DNA of 32,135 nt from Parcubacteria group bacterium CG08_land_8_20_14_0_20_48_21. Lineage in GTDB: Bacteria; Patescibacteriota; Patescibacteriia; UBA1544. Location of the stretch: contig PEYJ01000030.1 of assembly GCA_002774425.1 (NCBI GenBank), positions 1 to 32,135 of the forward strand, read 5' to 3'. A program made the position numbers and the translations under genes. The notes beneath the pieces were generated by a model. It was not told the origin of the DNA and made no database searches. It saw only the letters and a list, made by a program, of their open reading frames with translations. This document shows positions 1 to 9,251 of this stretch, one piece after another. How positions within the stretch are numbered: position 1 is the first letter of the stretch; each line of letters starts with the position of its first letter.

Positions 1-391
1 GCAGGTGTGGAAAAAGGAAGCATGCGTATGGAAAATATTTTACAAAAAACGGAAAAAGTAATGCGGTTGCGAAATTACAGCGCAAAAACGATACCACTAA
101 ACGATACTACTATGTATACAGACAAAGGGAAGTCATATGACGGGCTTGTTCTTGATGGCTACAAGCCTAAAAAAATTAACCACCCAAAAACTATTATAAT
201 CGCAAAGGCACGCATGTGAACGGCATTGAAAACTTTTTGAGCTTTGCCAAAAGACGATTGGCGAAACTAATGGAGTTTCGAGAAAAACATTCCTTCTCCA
301 TTTGAAAGAATGTGCATTTCGCTACAATCATAAAAATTCATATATTATGAAAGGGAATTATGAAGAATTTGCTGGTCTAGAGCCAAAATAA
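1..391 (+). pseudogene. Degraded IS1595-family (ISXO2-like) transposase C-terminal remnant, truncated by window edge
   Basis: Pieces in different frames: MYTDKGKSYDGLVLDGYKPKKINHPK, then KGTHVNGIENFLSFAKRRLAK, then TNGVSRKTFLLHLKECAFRYNHKNSYIMKGNYEEFAGLEPK*; matches the YTD..SYDGL..GY...NH...HVNGIE.FW.FAKRRL.K.NGV....F..HLKEC.FR.NH pattern of IS1595 transposases; at least two frameshifts. Confidence 0.75.
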
Positions 392-524
392 TAAGGAGTT
401 TTGGGCTTCGGAAATGCACCCCTTTAATTCCTCTCTTCCCGTAGCAAAAAACTAAAAAATCAAATTTCCCTTCGCCAAGAGCGCGGGGAAAAATCAGGGT
501 CTTGAACCAATACCCCCAAACCTC

Positions 525-553
525 TTGACCCGATTCAAATAATTAGCTATACT
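525..553 (+). promoter_or_regulatory. Sigma70-type promoter for rpsL operon: TTGACC-17-TATACT
   Basis: TTGACC 525-530, 17-nt spacer, TATACT 548-553; ATG at 564. Confidence 0.75.
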
Positions 554-563
554 CTGCTCTGTT

Positions 564-983
564 ATGCCAACCGTCAACCAACTGGTGCGCAAAGGGCGAA
601 CATCATCTTCCAAAAAGTCAAAAAGCCCGGCTTTGCAAACCGTCAACAATACACTTCGGAGAAAGATTACCGCGTTGCCCAAAGGTAGTCCGTTTAAGCG
701 CGGGGTATGTCTCAAGGTAACCACCATGACACCGAAAAAACCGAATTCCGCATTGCGCAAGTTTGCGAGAGTCCGGCTTTCCAATGGCCAGGAGGTCAAT
801 GCGTACATTCCGGGCGAGGGACATAATTTACAGGAACACTCCATTGTGCTCTTGCGCGGCGGCAAGGTCAAGGACTTGAGCGGTGTGCGCTATCATATCG
901 TGCGTGGCGTGTTTGATGCGCAAGGGGTGGATGGACGCCGGCGCAGCCGATCTATCTATGGTGCGAAGAAACCGAAGGAATAA
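564..983 (+). CDS. rpsL: 30S ribosomal protein S12
   Basis: [12 protein letters not shown]...[23 protein letters not shown]...[26 protein letters not shown]. Confidence 0.98.
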   Translation: MPTVNQLVRKGRTSSSKKSKSPALQTVNNTLRRKITALPKGSPFKRGVCLKVTTMTPKKPNSALRKFARVRLSNGQEVNAYIPGEGHNLQEHSIVLLRGGKVKDLSGVRYHIVRGVFDAQGVDGRRRSRSIYGAKKPKE

Positions 984-1053
984 ACACGAAATTGCCGCGA
1001 AACTTTACAGCATAGCTCGTGAAACCGACGTACACAATATTACCAGTTAACCT

Positions 1054-1521
1054 ATGAGAGGAAAAAAAGCGCCACGACGGAAAGTCAAAGCAGATACACA
1101 GTATCAAAATGCGAACGTTGCACGCCTGGTCAACAAGCTGATGCGGGATGGCAAGAAATCGGTTGCGCAAAAAGTTGTGTATGATTGCTTTGCGCTCATT
1201 AAAGAAAAAACGAAGCAGGATCCGCTGGAAATTTTTGATGGTGCGTTGAAAAACGTCACGCCGTTGGTTGAGGTAAAGGGAAGACGCATTGGAGGCGCAA
1301 ATTATCAAATCCCCATTCCCGTGAAAGGCGACCGCAAACTGACGCTCGCATTGCGCTGGATTTTAGATGCATCGCGTACACGCAAAGGAAAACCCATGCG
1401 GGAAAAACTGGCAATGGAAATACTGGATGCCTATAAAAATGAGGGTTCGGCAATTAAGAAGCGAGCGGATGTGCAGCGCATGGCGGAAGCCAATCGGGCA
1501 TTTGCGCACTTTGCGCGTTAA
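1054..1521 (+). CDS. rpsG: 30S ribosomal protein S7
   Basis: MRGKKAPRRKVKAD...LVNKLMRDGKKSVAQ...RRIGGANYQIPIPV...NRAFAHFAR. Confidence 0.98.
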   Translation: MRGKKAPRRKVKADTQYQNANVARLVNKLMRDGKKSVAQKVVYDCFALIKEKTKQDPLEIFDGALKNVTPLVEVKGRRIGGANYQIPIPVKGDRKLTLALRWILDASRTRKGKPMREKLAMEILDAYKNEGSAIKKRADVQRMAEANRAFAHFAR

Positions 1522-1557
1522 GTGTGCACAAAATAGTATGGAACATATGGCGTAACA

Positions 1558-1597
1558 TTACGAAGACCCACAGAAGGTGGGCTTTATCATTTCGTAA
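1558..1597 (+). other. Two-tier inverted repeat/hairpin in rpsG-fusA gap
   Basis: Outer TTACGAA (1558-1564)/TTCGTAA (1591-1597), inner CCCAC (1567-1571)/GTGGG (1577-1581). Confidence 0.5.
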
Positions 1598-1691
1598 GTG
1601 AGGTAAGGCGGCGCAGGAGTATAACTTTGTAACTTTTAAGTAGCACCTTCCCTGTTCAAGCGACACACTACCAATCTACATACTCACATCT

Positions 1692-3770
1692 ATGGCCAGA
1701 GAATATTCACTTGAAAAAACCAGAAATATCGGCATTATTGCGCATATTGATGCCGGAAAAACCACGGTTACCGAACGCGTGCTGTTCTACACGGGTAAAA
1801 AGCATAAAATAGGCGAAGTACATGAGGGTGAAGCGACTATGGATTGGATGGAGCAGGAGCAGGAACGTGGTATTACCATTACCGCAGCTGCCACCACCTG
1901 TTTTTGGAAAGACTGCCGCATCAACATCATTGATACGCCGGGGCACGTGGACTTTACCGTGGAAGTGGAGCGTTCGCTGCGCGTTTTGGACGGTGGCGTG
2001 GTCGTGTTTGATGGTGTTGCGGGCGTGGAGCCGCAATCGGAAACCGTATGGCACCAGGCGGACAAATACCATGTGCCGCGCATTGCTTTTATCAATAAAT
2101 TGGATAGAACGGGAGCGGATTTTTACAAGGATGTGGATTCTATTTTGCACCGGCTGACGAAGCATGCGCACCCCATACAATTGCCCATCGGCGCGGAATC
2201 TGATTTTAAGGGCATTATTGATGTTATTGAACAGAAAGCGTATATCTACGAAGATGATTTAGGCACCAAGTGGCATGAAGAAGCAATTCCTGCGGACATG
2301 CAAGAAAATGCAGTCGCCTATCGTGCGGCACTCGTTGAGGTAGTTGCGGAGACTGACGAAACGCTTATGGACAAGTATTTGGGCGGCGAGGAACTCACGG
2401 TGGATGAAATCAAAAAGGGTTTGCGCAAAGGAACTATCGCAAACGCGATCGTGCCGGTATTATGCGGTTCCGCTTTAAAAAACAAAGGCGTGCAGTTTTT
2501 GCTGGACGCGGTAACGGCGTACTTGCCCTCACCCTTGGACGTGCCGCCGATTGACGGCAAAGACATTAAAGATCCGGAAAAGACCATCCGCATACCTGCA
2601 TCCGACAGCGAACCGTTTACGGCGCTGGCATTTAAAGTGGCAACCGATCCGTATGTCGGCAAACTCTGCTTTTTCCGCGTGTATGCGGGCATGCTCAAAG
2701 CCGGTTCCTATGTGCTCAATACGAGTACGGGAAATAAAGAGCGCATTGGTCGCATTGTCCGCCTGCACGCCAACGAACGCGAGGATGTGGAGGAAGTGTA
2801 TGCGGGTGAAATTGCGGCTGCCGTAGGCCTCAAAAATACCTTTACAGGTCATACGCTGACGGATCCCGCTCGTCCCTTGGTGCTAGAGAGTATTACGTTT
2901 CCGGAACCGGTCATTCAAATTGCAATTGAACCGAAAACCAAGCAAGACCAGGAGAAGATGGGCGTTGCGCTGCAAAAACTTGCGGAAGAAGATCCGACGT
3001 TTCGGGTAAGTACGAATGAAGAGACACTGCAGACACTGATTGCCGGCATGGGTGAGTTGCACTTGGAAATTATCGTGGACCGCATGAAGCGTGAATTTCA
3101 AGTTGAAGCGAATATCGGCGCGCCCCAAGTTGCGTACAAAGAAACCATCAAGCATGAAGCGGAAGGAGAGGGTAAGTACATCAAGCAGTCCGGTGGACGT
3201 GGTCAGTACGGTCACTGCTGGATTCGCGTGCAACCCCTGGATCCGGAAAGCGAGGAGCGGTTTGTTTTTCACGATGCAATCAAGGGAGGTACGATTCCCA
3301 AAGAGTATATTCCGGCGATTCAAAAAGGCGTGCGCGAAGCACTGGATCGGGGCGTTATCGCGGGGTATCCCATCATTGACGTGGAGGCAACGGTGTTTGA
3401 TGGTTCATTTCATGAGGTGGACTCGTCTGAAGCCGCGTTTAAAGTTGCGGGATCCATGGCATTCCAAGATGCCGCGAAAAAAGCGGGAGCCGTATTGCTT
3501 GAGCCGGTCATGAAAGTGGAAGTTATCACACCCGAAATATCCATGGGTGATGTCATAGGCGATCTGAACGCCCGCCGCGGACAAATTCAGGAAATGAGCG
3601 ATCGGGGTACCATGAAGGTTATTGACGCGATCGTGCCGCTTGCAGAAATGTTCGGCTACGCGACACAGATCCGCTCGCTGACCCAAGGGCGTGCAAGCTA
3701 CAGTATGGAATTTTTAAAATATGCGGAAGTTCCAAAAAATGTAGCGGAAGGGATAGCGGGGAAAAAGTAA
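1692..3770 (+). CDS. fusA: Elongation factor G
   Basis: [37 protein letters not shown], full-length 692 aa. Confidence 0.98.
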   Translation: MAREYSLEKTRNIGIIAHIDAGKTTVTERVLFYTGKKHKIGEVHEGEATMDWMEQEQERGITITAAATTCFWKDCRINIIDTPGHVDFTVEVERSLRVLDGGVVVFDGVAGVEPQSETVWHQADKYHVPRIAFINKLDRTGADFYKDVDSILHRLTKHAHPIQLPIGAESDFKGIIDVIEQKAYIYEDDLGTKWHEEAIPADMQENAVAYRAALVEVVAETDETLMDKYLGGEELTVDEIKKGLRKGTIANAIVPVLCGSALKNKGVQFLLDAVTAYLPSPLDVPPIDGKDIKDPEKTIRIPASDSEPFTALAFKVATDPYVGKLCFFRVYAGMLKAGSYVLNTSTGNKERIGRIVRLHANEREDVEEVYAGEIAAAVGLKNTFTGHTLTDPARPLVLESITFPEPVIQIAIEPKTKQDQEKMGVALQKLAEEDPTFRVSTNEETLQTLIAGMGELHLEIIVDRMKREFQVEANIGAPQVAYKETIKHEAEGEGKYIKQSGGRGQYGHCWIRVQPLDPESEERFVFHDAIKGGTIPKEYIPAIQKGVREALDRGVIAGYPIIDVEATVFDGSFHEVDSSEAAFKVAGSMAFQDAAKKAGAVLLEPVMKVEVITPEISMGDVIGDLNARRGQIQEMSDRGTMKVIDAIVPLAEMFGYATQIRSLTQGRASYSMEFLKYAEVPKNVAEGIAGKK

Positions 3771-3833
3771 GTCTCTAGGTGCGTACAACGGCAAGAAAAT
3801 ACGCGCGAAACAGACGTGACCTATCAGCGTTTT

Positions 3834-4211
3834 ATGACAACTTCATTGAAAGATATACTGGAATTAGCGAGAAAGACAGGCGATACGCTGATTGTGGCAC
3901 ATGCGGATGGTACGGCGAGTGTGCTGATGCCTCTTGCGACCTACCAAAAATTTATTGCAGATACGAGTGCACATGCGAATAAAAAAATGGCTGAAAATAG
4001 CATATATGAGGGAATGATCCTTGGGAAAAACCGGGAAAGCACCATAGCTCTTGACAATGAAGGGTATTATGGTACAATGGCGGGGTTGTCTGGTGTATCT
4101 ACAGCGGGCATGCCACGGGAAGAAAAGCCAGAAATACCCTTTGAACCCGAACCTGAACCACAAAAAGAAGAAACCCTGGAAGATTATTTCTACATTGAGC
4201 CGGTTCAGTAA
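3834..4211 (+). CDS. Hypothetical protein with Phd/YefM-like N-terminal segment and acidic tail, between fusA and tuf
   Basis: MTTSLKDILELARKTGDTLIVAHADGTASVLMPLATYQKFI resembles the Phd-type '..VVI...G.PVAVLMSLEEYE.L' segment; tail EKPEIPFEPEPEPQKEETLEDYFYIEPVQ; start at 3834 chosen because it has the local UAUG context. Confidence 0.65.
   Translation: MTTSLKDILELARKTGDTLIVAHADGTASVLMPLATYQKFIADTSAHANKKMAENSIYEGMILGKNRESTIALDNEGYYGTMAGLSGVSTAGMPREEKPEIPFEPEPEPQKEETLEDYFYIEPVQ
4051..4078 (+). promoter_or_regulatory. Candidate internal promoter for tuf: TTGACA-16-TACAAT
   Basis: TTGACA 4051-4056, 16-nt spacer, TACAAT 4073-4078, inside the preceding ORF about 220 nt upstream of the tuf ATG. 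Confidence 0.55.
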
Positions 4212-4297
4212 GATTTACAGAACATTTATTATTTGTTTAACAGGTTGTAATTGGCATAAAACCTCATGCATGAGGATTACAGCCGCCTTCTACACAC

Positions 4298-5485
4298 ATG
4301 GCAGAGAAATTTGAGAGAAGTAAGCCGCATATCAATATCGGCACGATCGGTCACGTGGACCATGGAAAGACCACGTTGACCGCGGCAATTTTGTCGGTCT
4401 TGGCTGCAGCGGGTAAAATCGCTCAATCCAAGAGCGTTGATCAAATTGACAACGCTCCGGAAGAAAAGGAGCGTGGTATTACCATTGCGACTTCGCATGT
4501 GGAATATGAGTCGGACAAACGCCACTACGCTCATGTGGATTGTCCCGGACATGCCGATTACATCAAAAACATGATTACGGGTGCCGCGCAAATGGACGGT
4601 GCCATTTTGGTTGTATCCGCAACAGACGGTCCCATGCCCCAGACGCGCGAGCATATTCTGCTTGCCCGCCAGGTAGGTGTGCCGTACATCGTGGTGTTTC
4701 TAAATAAAGTGGACATGGTGGACGATCCGGAACTGATTGATTTGGTGGAGGAAGAAGTCCGCGACCTCTTGAAGCAGTACGAGTTTCCAGGCGATACCAC
4801 CCCAATTATCCGCGGAAGCGCATTGAAAGCGGTGGAAGATCCGAAGGGTGAAGCCGCCAAGCCGATTTTGGAACTTATTGATCAGGTTGATGCGTATATT
4901 CCGGTGCCCGAACGCGCGGTAAATTTGGACTTCTTAATGCCGATTGAAGACATTTTTTCCATTGAAGGTCGCGGTACCGTGGTTACCGGACGCATTGAAC
5001 GCGGCGTGATCAACCTGAATGATGAAGTGGAGATTGTGGGTATTAAAGATACGAGCAAAACGGTCATTACCGGCATTGAAATGTTCAATAAGCAGTTGGA
5101 TCGCGGTGAAGCGGGTGATAATGCGGGACTACTTTTGCGCGGTACCAAGAAAGATGATGTGGAGCGTGGTCAGGTGTTGGCGAAACCCGGAACCATTACG
5201 CCGCATACGGAATTTATCGCGAACGTTTATGTCTTAAAGAAAGAGGAAGGCGGACGCCACAAGCCATTCTTCAAGGGTTATAAGCCGCAGTTCTACTTCC
5301 GTACTACTGATGTTACAGGTGAAATTACCCTTCCGGAGGGAACGGAAATGGTTATGCCAGGCGATACGGTTGACTTGACCATCAAACTGATGGTGCCGAT
5401 TGCTATGGAAGAAAAACTTCGCTTTGCTATTCGCGAAGGCGGCCATACGGTTGGCGCGGGCGTTGTTACCAAAGTTATTAAGTAA
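4298..5485 (+). CDS. tuf: Elongation factor Tu
   Basis: [70 protein letters not shown], 395 aa. Confidence 0.98.
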   Translation: MAEKFERSKPHINIGTIGHVDHGKTTLTAAILSVLAAAGKIAQSKSVDQIDNAPEEKERGITIATSHVEYESDKRHYAHVDCPGHADYIKNMITGAAQMDGAILVVSATDGPMPQTREHILLARQVGVPYIVVFLNKVDMVDDPELIDLVEEEVRDLLKQYEFPGDTTPIIRGSALKAVEDPKGEAAKPILELIDQVDAYIPVPERAVNLDFLMPIEDIFSIEGRGTVVTGRIERGVINLNDEVEIVGIKDTSKTVITGIEMFNKQLDRGEAGDNAGLLLRGTKKDDVERGQVLAKPGTITPHTEFIANVYVLKKEEGGRHKPFFKGYKPQFYFRTTDVTGEITLPEGTEMVMPGDTVDLTIKLMVPIAMEEKLRFAIREGGHTVGAGVVTKVIK

Positions 5486-5489
5486 TAAA

Positions 5490-5525
5490 TCTCCGCCTCT
5501 CCCGATTTTTCGGGAGAGGCGGAGA
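5490..5525 (+). other. Perfect 16-bp hairpin between tuf and rpsJ, no U tract
   Basis: TCTCCGCCTCTCCCGA (5490-5505) TTTT TCGGGAGAGGCGGAGA (5510-5525). Confidence 0.8.
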
Positions 5526-5549
5526 GCGTATTTCGTACCTTATACAGCC

Positions 5550-5903
5550 ATGACTGAAGTAAAAAAAAGAAAGGCAAGCGCGAAAATGAAAGAAGGGGTG
5601 CACCAGCGTATACGCATCAAAATCAAGGCGTTTGACCACAAGATTATTGACCAGTCAACGCGCACGATTATGGATACGGCGCAGCGCTCCGGAGCCAAAA
5701 TTGCCGGTCCCATATTGCTGCCGACTGAAAAGAAAAAATACACGGTGTTGAAATCAACCTTTGTGCATAAAGATGCCCGCGAACAGTATGAAATGCGCAC
5801 GCATAAGCGATTGATTGATATTTATGATCCGAGCGCGGCAACGGTTGATGCGCTCATGAATCTCAATCTGCCTGCGGGTGTTGATGTGGAAATAAAAATG
5901 TAA
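5550..5903 (+). CDS. rpsJ: 30S ribosomal protein S10
   Basis: [73 protein letters not shown]; start within the larger ORF 5400-5903. Confidence 0.95.
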   Translation: MTEVKKRKASAKMKEGVHQRIRIKIKAFDHKIIDQSTRTIMDTAQRSGAKIAGPILLPTEKKKYTVLKSTFVHKDAREQYEMRTHKRLIDIYDPSAATVDALMNLNLPAGVDVEIKM

Positions 5904-5931
5904 ACTCCAATCGCCCTCTTGTGGAAGGCGC

Positions 5932-6089
5932 AACCCCGACGTTTTCGGGCAGTACGCTCTCACCAACACGGCGAATAAAAGGAAATTGACAACCAGGGAT
6001 CCAATTCAGCACGAGAATAGCGCGGTTAGCGCACTGATAAGTATTTAAACGTTAAATATTTAAAAGGCTCCGTGTTGTCGGGGTTTTTT
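5932..6089 (+). ncRNA. Candidate structured RNA/attenuator in rpsJ-rplC gap, ending in GC stem plus U6
   Basis: AACCCCGA (5932-5939) and CAACACGG (5964-5971) both pair with the contiguous strand CCGTGTTGTCGGGGTT (6070-6085), followed by T tract 6084-6089; competing local hairpin CCCGA (5935-5939)/TCGGG (5945-5949); internal hairpin TATTTAA-acg-TTAAATA. Confidence 0.5.
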
Positions 6090-6218
6090 GTTACCTACAC
6101 CTCTTTCCACCTGTGCAAAAAAAAACATGGGGAGAAATATGTGGAGGCAACGCTCCTCGCATGCCGCATCGCTGCATAATTTTCTGCAAGCTGTTGGTTA
6201 ACAAACTCGTACATCGTT

Positions 6219-6839
6219 ATGAAGATGCTTATAGGAACAAAACTGCGCATGACCCAAATCTATTCCCAGGAGGGGAAAGTGGTTCCGGTTACGATCGTAA
6301 AAGCTGATCCGTGTACCATAGTGCAGGTAAAAACCGAACCTACGGACGGTTATAATGCCGTACAGCTTGGCTATGGGGCAAAAAAATATGCGACCAAACC
6401 TATGGCAGGCCACACCAAGGGCAAAGGTCCTTATCGGCTTTTACGTGAGTTTCGTGTTGAGGATGTGGGAACTCTTAGTAGTTTAAAAATAGGTGATGCG
6501 TTGACCATCGCGCAATTTACCGAAGGAGATATGTTGGTGGTAGCGGGCATCTCAAAAGGCAAGGGGTTTCAGGGTGTCGTGAGGCGCCACGGTTTTGCCG
6601 GACAGCGTGCGACCCATGGCAATAAGGACCAGTTGCGTATGCCCGGATCCATTGGCTCAACGGACCCACAGCGCGTCTTTAAAGGTATGCGCATGGCAGG
6701 ACATATGGGTGCGGATCGCGTAACGGTGCATAATTTGAAAGTCGCAAAAGTTGATACCCAGCTCAATGAGCTCTACATAGCTGGTGCGATTCCCGGAAGC
6801 AGAAACAGCATCATACTCGTAACAGCAAACGCCGCGTAA
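6219..6839 (+). CDS. rplC: 50S ribosomal protein L3
   Basis: LIGTKLRMTQIY...GKGFQGVVRRHGFAGQRATHGNKDQLRMPGSIGSTDPQRVFKGMRMAGHMG. Confidence 0.97.
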   Translation: MKMLIGTKLRMTQIYSQEGKVVPVTIVKADPCTIVQVKTEPTDGYNAVQLGYGAKKYATKPMAGHTKGKGPYRLLREFRVEDVGTLSSLKIGDALTIAQFTEGDMLVVAGISKGKGFQGVVRRHGFAGQRATHGNKDQLRMPGSIGSTDPQRVFKGMRMAGHMGADRVTVHNLKVAKVDTQLNELYIAGAIPGSRNSIILVTANAA

Positions 6840-6843
6840 TCTT

Positions 6844-7476
6844 ATGGTGAAAGTTTCCGTATACAATCAGGAAGGAAAGTCTGTCGGAGAACTTGAACTC
6901 GCGCAAGATGTCTTTGCGGTTGAGATGCGTCCCCAGGCGATAGCCCAAGTCGTGCATGCGCAAGCTGCATCGGCACGCAAACCGTATGCGCATACAAAAG
7001 ATCGTTCAGAGGTACGTGGTGGAGGAAAAAAGCCCTGGAAACAAAAAGGTACGGGACGTGCGCGACACGGATCCATTCGGTCGCCGCTTTGGGTTGGCGG
7101 AGGCATAACGTTCGGACCTACCAAGGAGCGTAACTATGCTAAAAAAATAAATAAAAAAGCGAGGCGCGCCGCGGTCAAAATGTGCCTTTCGGACAAGGTA
7201 AGAGGAAACAAGTTTATTGTTCTGGAATCATTGGGCGAACTCAAGAAGACGCGTGATCTGGAAAAGATGCTCATGAAACTGCCATCGGCGAAACATTCCA
7301 CACTCTTGACGCTCGGAGTTGCTTCTCAAGACGTACTGCGCAGCGTACGCAATCTGGAGCATCTCGCGACCCTTCCGGCAAAAAGTTTAAATGTGGGAGA
7401 TGTACTGAAGTATGAGTATCTCGTTACGACCAAAGAGGGTGTGGAAACTATGACGCAGGCACTTGCCAACATATAA
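6844..7476 (+). CDS. rplD: 50S ribosomal protein L4
   Basis: AHTKDRSEVRGGGKKPWKQKGTGRARHGSIRSPLWVGGGITFGP. Confidence 0.97.
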   Translation: MVKVSVYNQEGKSVGELELAQDVFAVEMRPQAIAQVVHAQAASARKPYAHTKDRSEVRGGGKKPWKQKGTGRARHGSIRSPLWVGGGITFGPTKERNYAKKINKKARRAAVKMCLSDKVRGNKFIVLESLGELKKTRDLEKMLMKLPSAKHSTLLTLGVASQDVLRSVRNLEHLATLPAKSLNVGDVLKYEYLVTTKEGVETMTQALANI

Positions 7477-7478
7477 GT

Positions 7479-7934
7479 ATGGGTATTCTCAATGCACTCA
7501 AAAAAAATAAAAAGGAAGAGCATAAAACCGAAAAGCATCCGGTGGCTTCTGCTGTGGCGCAAGAGAAACAAGAATTGAAGGAATCCTCTGCAAAAAAAAC
7601 TCCCGAAAAGAAATTGACTGCTATAAAAAATCGTGACGAGAAAGCTTTTTATGATGCCGGTGCGGTACTGGTCAAGCCCCTCGTATCGGAAAAAGGTTCT
7701 TATGTGGGAGAATTTAACCAGTATCTCTTTGAGGTGGTGGATGGGACAACGAAGATTGAAATAAAAAAAGCAATAGCACAAACTTTCGGTGTGACACCGA
7801 TTAGGGTGCGCACGTTGCGCCGCAAGGGGAAGCGTGTCCGAACCGGTCGGGTTGCGGGTACGCAAAAGTTGAGAAAAAAAGCTCTAGTAACGCTGAAAAA
7901 AGGCGATCGCATTGAAGCGTACCAAGGTGTATAA
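7479..7934 (+). CDS. rplW: 50S ribosomal protein L23 with N-terminal charged extension
   Basis: C-terminal LVKPLVSEKGSYVGEFNQYLFEVVDGTTKIEIKKAIAQTFGVTPIRVRTLRRKGK; about 55 extra N-terminal residues. Confidence 0.93.
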   Translation: MGILNALKKNKKEEHKTEKHPVASAVAQEKQELKESSAKKTPEKKLTAIKNRDEKAFYDAGAVLVKPLVSEKGSYVGEFNQYLFEVVDGTTKIEIKKAIAQTFGVTPIRVRTLRRKGKRVRTGRVAGTQKLRKKALVTLKKGDRIEAYQGV

Positions 7935-8008
7935 AGCAAGTTATAACCTACAGCGTATCATCAAAACGTCTATAAAGAACCATCAGCAACCGAAAAATTC
8001 TATAACGT

Positions 8009-8857
8009 ATGGCAATTCATATTTACAAACCTACCACTCCCGCACGACGCAAGACGAGCGTTGATAAGGCAACGGATACGACGAAAGGTGCAAAACCCCA
8101 TAAACCTCTTTTGGTTGCCCTACCTAAAAAATCGGGAAGAAATAATCAAGGTAAGATAACAATACGGCACCGGGGAGGCGGCGCAAAGCGCAACTACCGC
8201 ATTGTTGACTTTAAGCAGCAGAAGTTTTCTATACCCGGGAAAATCGTTTCGGTGGAGTATGATCCTAACCGCAACGCGCGCATCATGCTGGTGGTGTATC
8301 GGGATGGTGAAAAAGCGTATGCACTCGCGTATGAAGGCGCAAAAGCCGGTGCGCCGGTTCTGTCGGCAAAGGAAAAAATCGCGCCAAAAACCGGTAACCG
8401 CATGCCACTGGCTTTCATTCCGGTTGGCTTGCCGGTCCATAACGTTGAGCTGACCCAAGGGCGCGGCGGAGCCATTGTGCGTTCCGCGGGAACGAGCGCG
8501 CAGCTCATGGGGGTTGAAGGAAAATTTGCGCTGCTGAAACTTCCGTCGGGGGAGGTGCGGCAAGTTTACAAGGAGTGCCTCGCGACCATTGGCGTCGTCA
8601 GCAATCCGGAGTATAAAAATATTCGCTGGGGAAAAGCAGGGCGTACGCGCCTTCGAGGTGTACGGCCTACGGTACGCGGTAAAGCCATGAATCCGGTTGA
8701 TCACCCGCATGGCGGGGGCGAAGGAAGTAATCCCATCGGTCTGAAGGGTCCAAAAACTCCATGGGGCAAATATGCGCTTGGCGTACGTACCCGCAAAAAG
8801 AAGAAGTATTCCCACCGTTATATTTTACAGCGTCGCAAGACGAAGAAGAAGCGATAG
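8009..8857 (+). CDS. rplB: 50S ribosomal protein L2
   Basis: GRNNQGKITIRHRGGGAKRNYRIVDFKQ...GKAMNPVDHPHGGGEG. Confidence 0.98.
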   Translation: MAIHIYKPTTPARRKTSVDKATDTTKGAKPHKPLLVALPKKSGRNNQGKITIRHRGGGAKRNYRIVDFKQQKFSIPGKIVSVEYDPNRNARIMLVVYRDGEKAYALAYEGAKAGAPVLSAKEKIAPKTGNRMPLAFIPVGLPVHNVELTQGRGGAIVRSAGTSAQLMGVEGKFALLKLPSGEVRQVYKECLATIGVVSNPEYKNIRWGKAGRTRLRGVRPTVRGKAMNPVDHPHGGGEGSNPIGLKGPKTPWGKYALGVRTRKKKKYSHRYILQRRKTKKKR

Positions 8858-8924
8858 TACACCCTTGCTTCTTTCGCGAAGCTAACTTGAAAGAAAAACA
8901 CTCAACCGATACTCCATACATTAT

Positions 8925-9209
8925 ATGTCACGATCACTCAAAAAAGGTCCTTACATAGACCATAAATTGCAACAAAAAATATTGGAAGTGAAACCAGGAG
9001 ACAAAACGGTGGTGAAGACTTGGGCCCGCGCCGCAACCATTACGCCGGAGATGGTGGGAAAAACATTGGGCGTACATAATGGCAGACAGCATGTAGCCGT
9101 ACTGGTGGTGGAAAATATGGTTGGTCACAAACTTGGGGAATTTGCACCCACGAGGAAATTCATCGGTCATGGAGGTAAAATGGCAAAATCACAAGAATCA
9201 GCGAAATAA
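8925..9209 (+). CDS. rpsS: 30S ribosomal protein S19
   Basis: [15 protein letters not shown]...[26 protein letters not shown]...[13 protein letters not shown]. Confidence 0.97.
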   Translation: MSRSLKKGPYIDHKLQQKILEVKPGDKTVVKTWARAATITPEMVGKTLGVHNGRQHVAVLVVENMVGHKLGEFAPTRKFIGHGGKMAKSQESAK

Positions 9210-9251
9210 CACTTTATATACCCAATTACTCCTTAAAGATTAAAACGTAGT

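Noticed and set aside
3779-3982. 67-aa Cys-rich ORF overlapping the Phd-like ORF
   Set aside because: Out-of-frame overlap; the overlapping 126-aa ORF is longer and has a recognisable segment and start context.
3834-4211. Complete toxin-antitoxin module
   Set aside because: No adjacent small toxin ORF; neighbours are fusA and tuf.
5986-5991. TTGACA as a -35 box for a promoter in the rpsJ-rplC gap
   Set aside because: No acceptable -10 at 15-19 nt spacing (the sequence there is GCACGA).
6113-6307. 64-aa ORF running into rplC
   Set aside because: Out of frame with rplC and lies in the structured gap; no homology recognisable.
8120-8815. 231-aa minus-strand ORF opposite rplB
   Set aside because: Shadow ORF of a highly conserved coding gene; no protein features.
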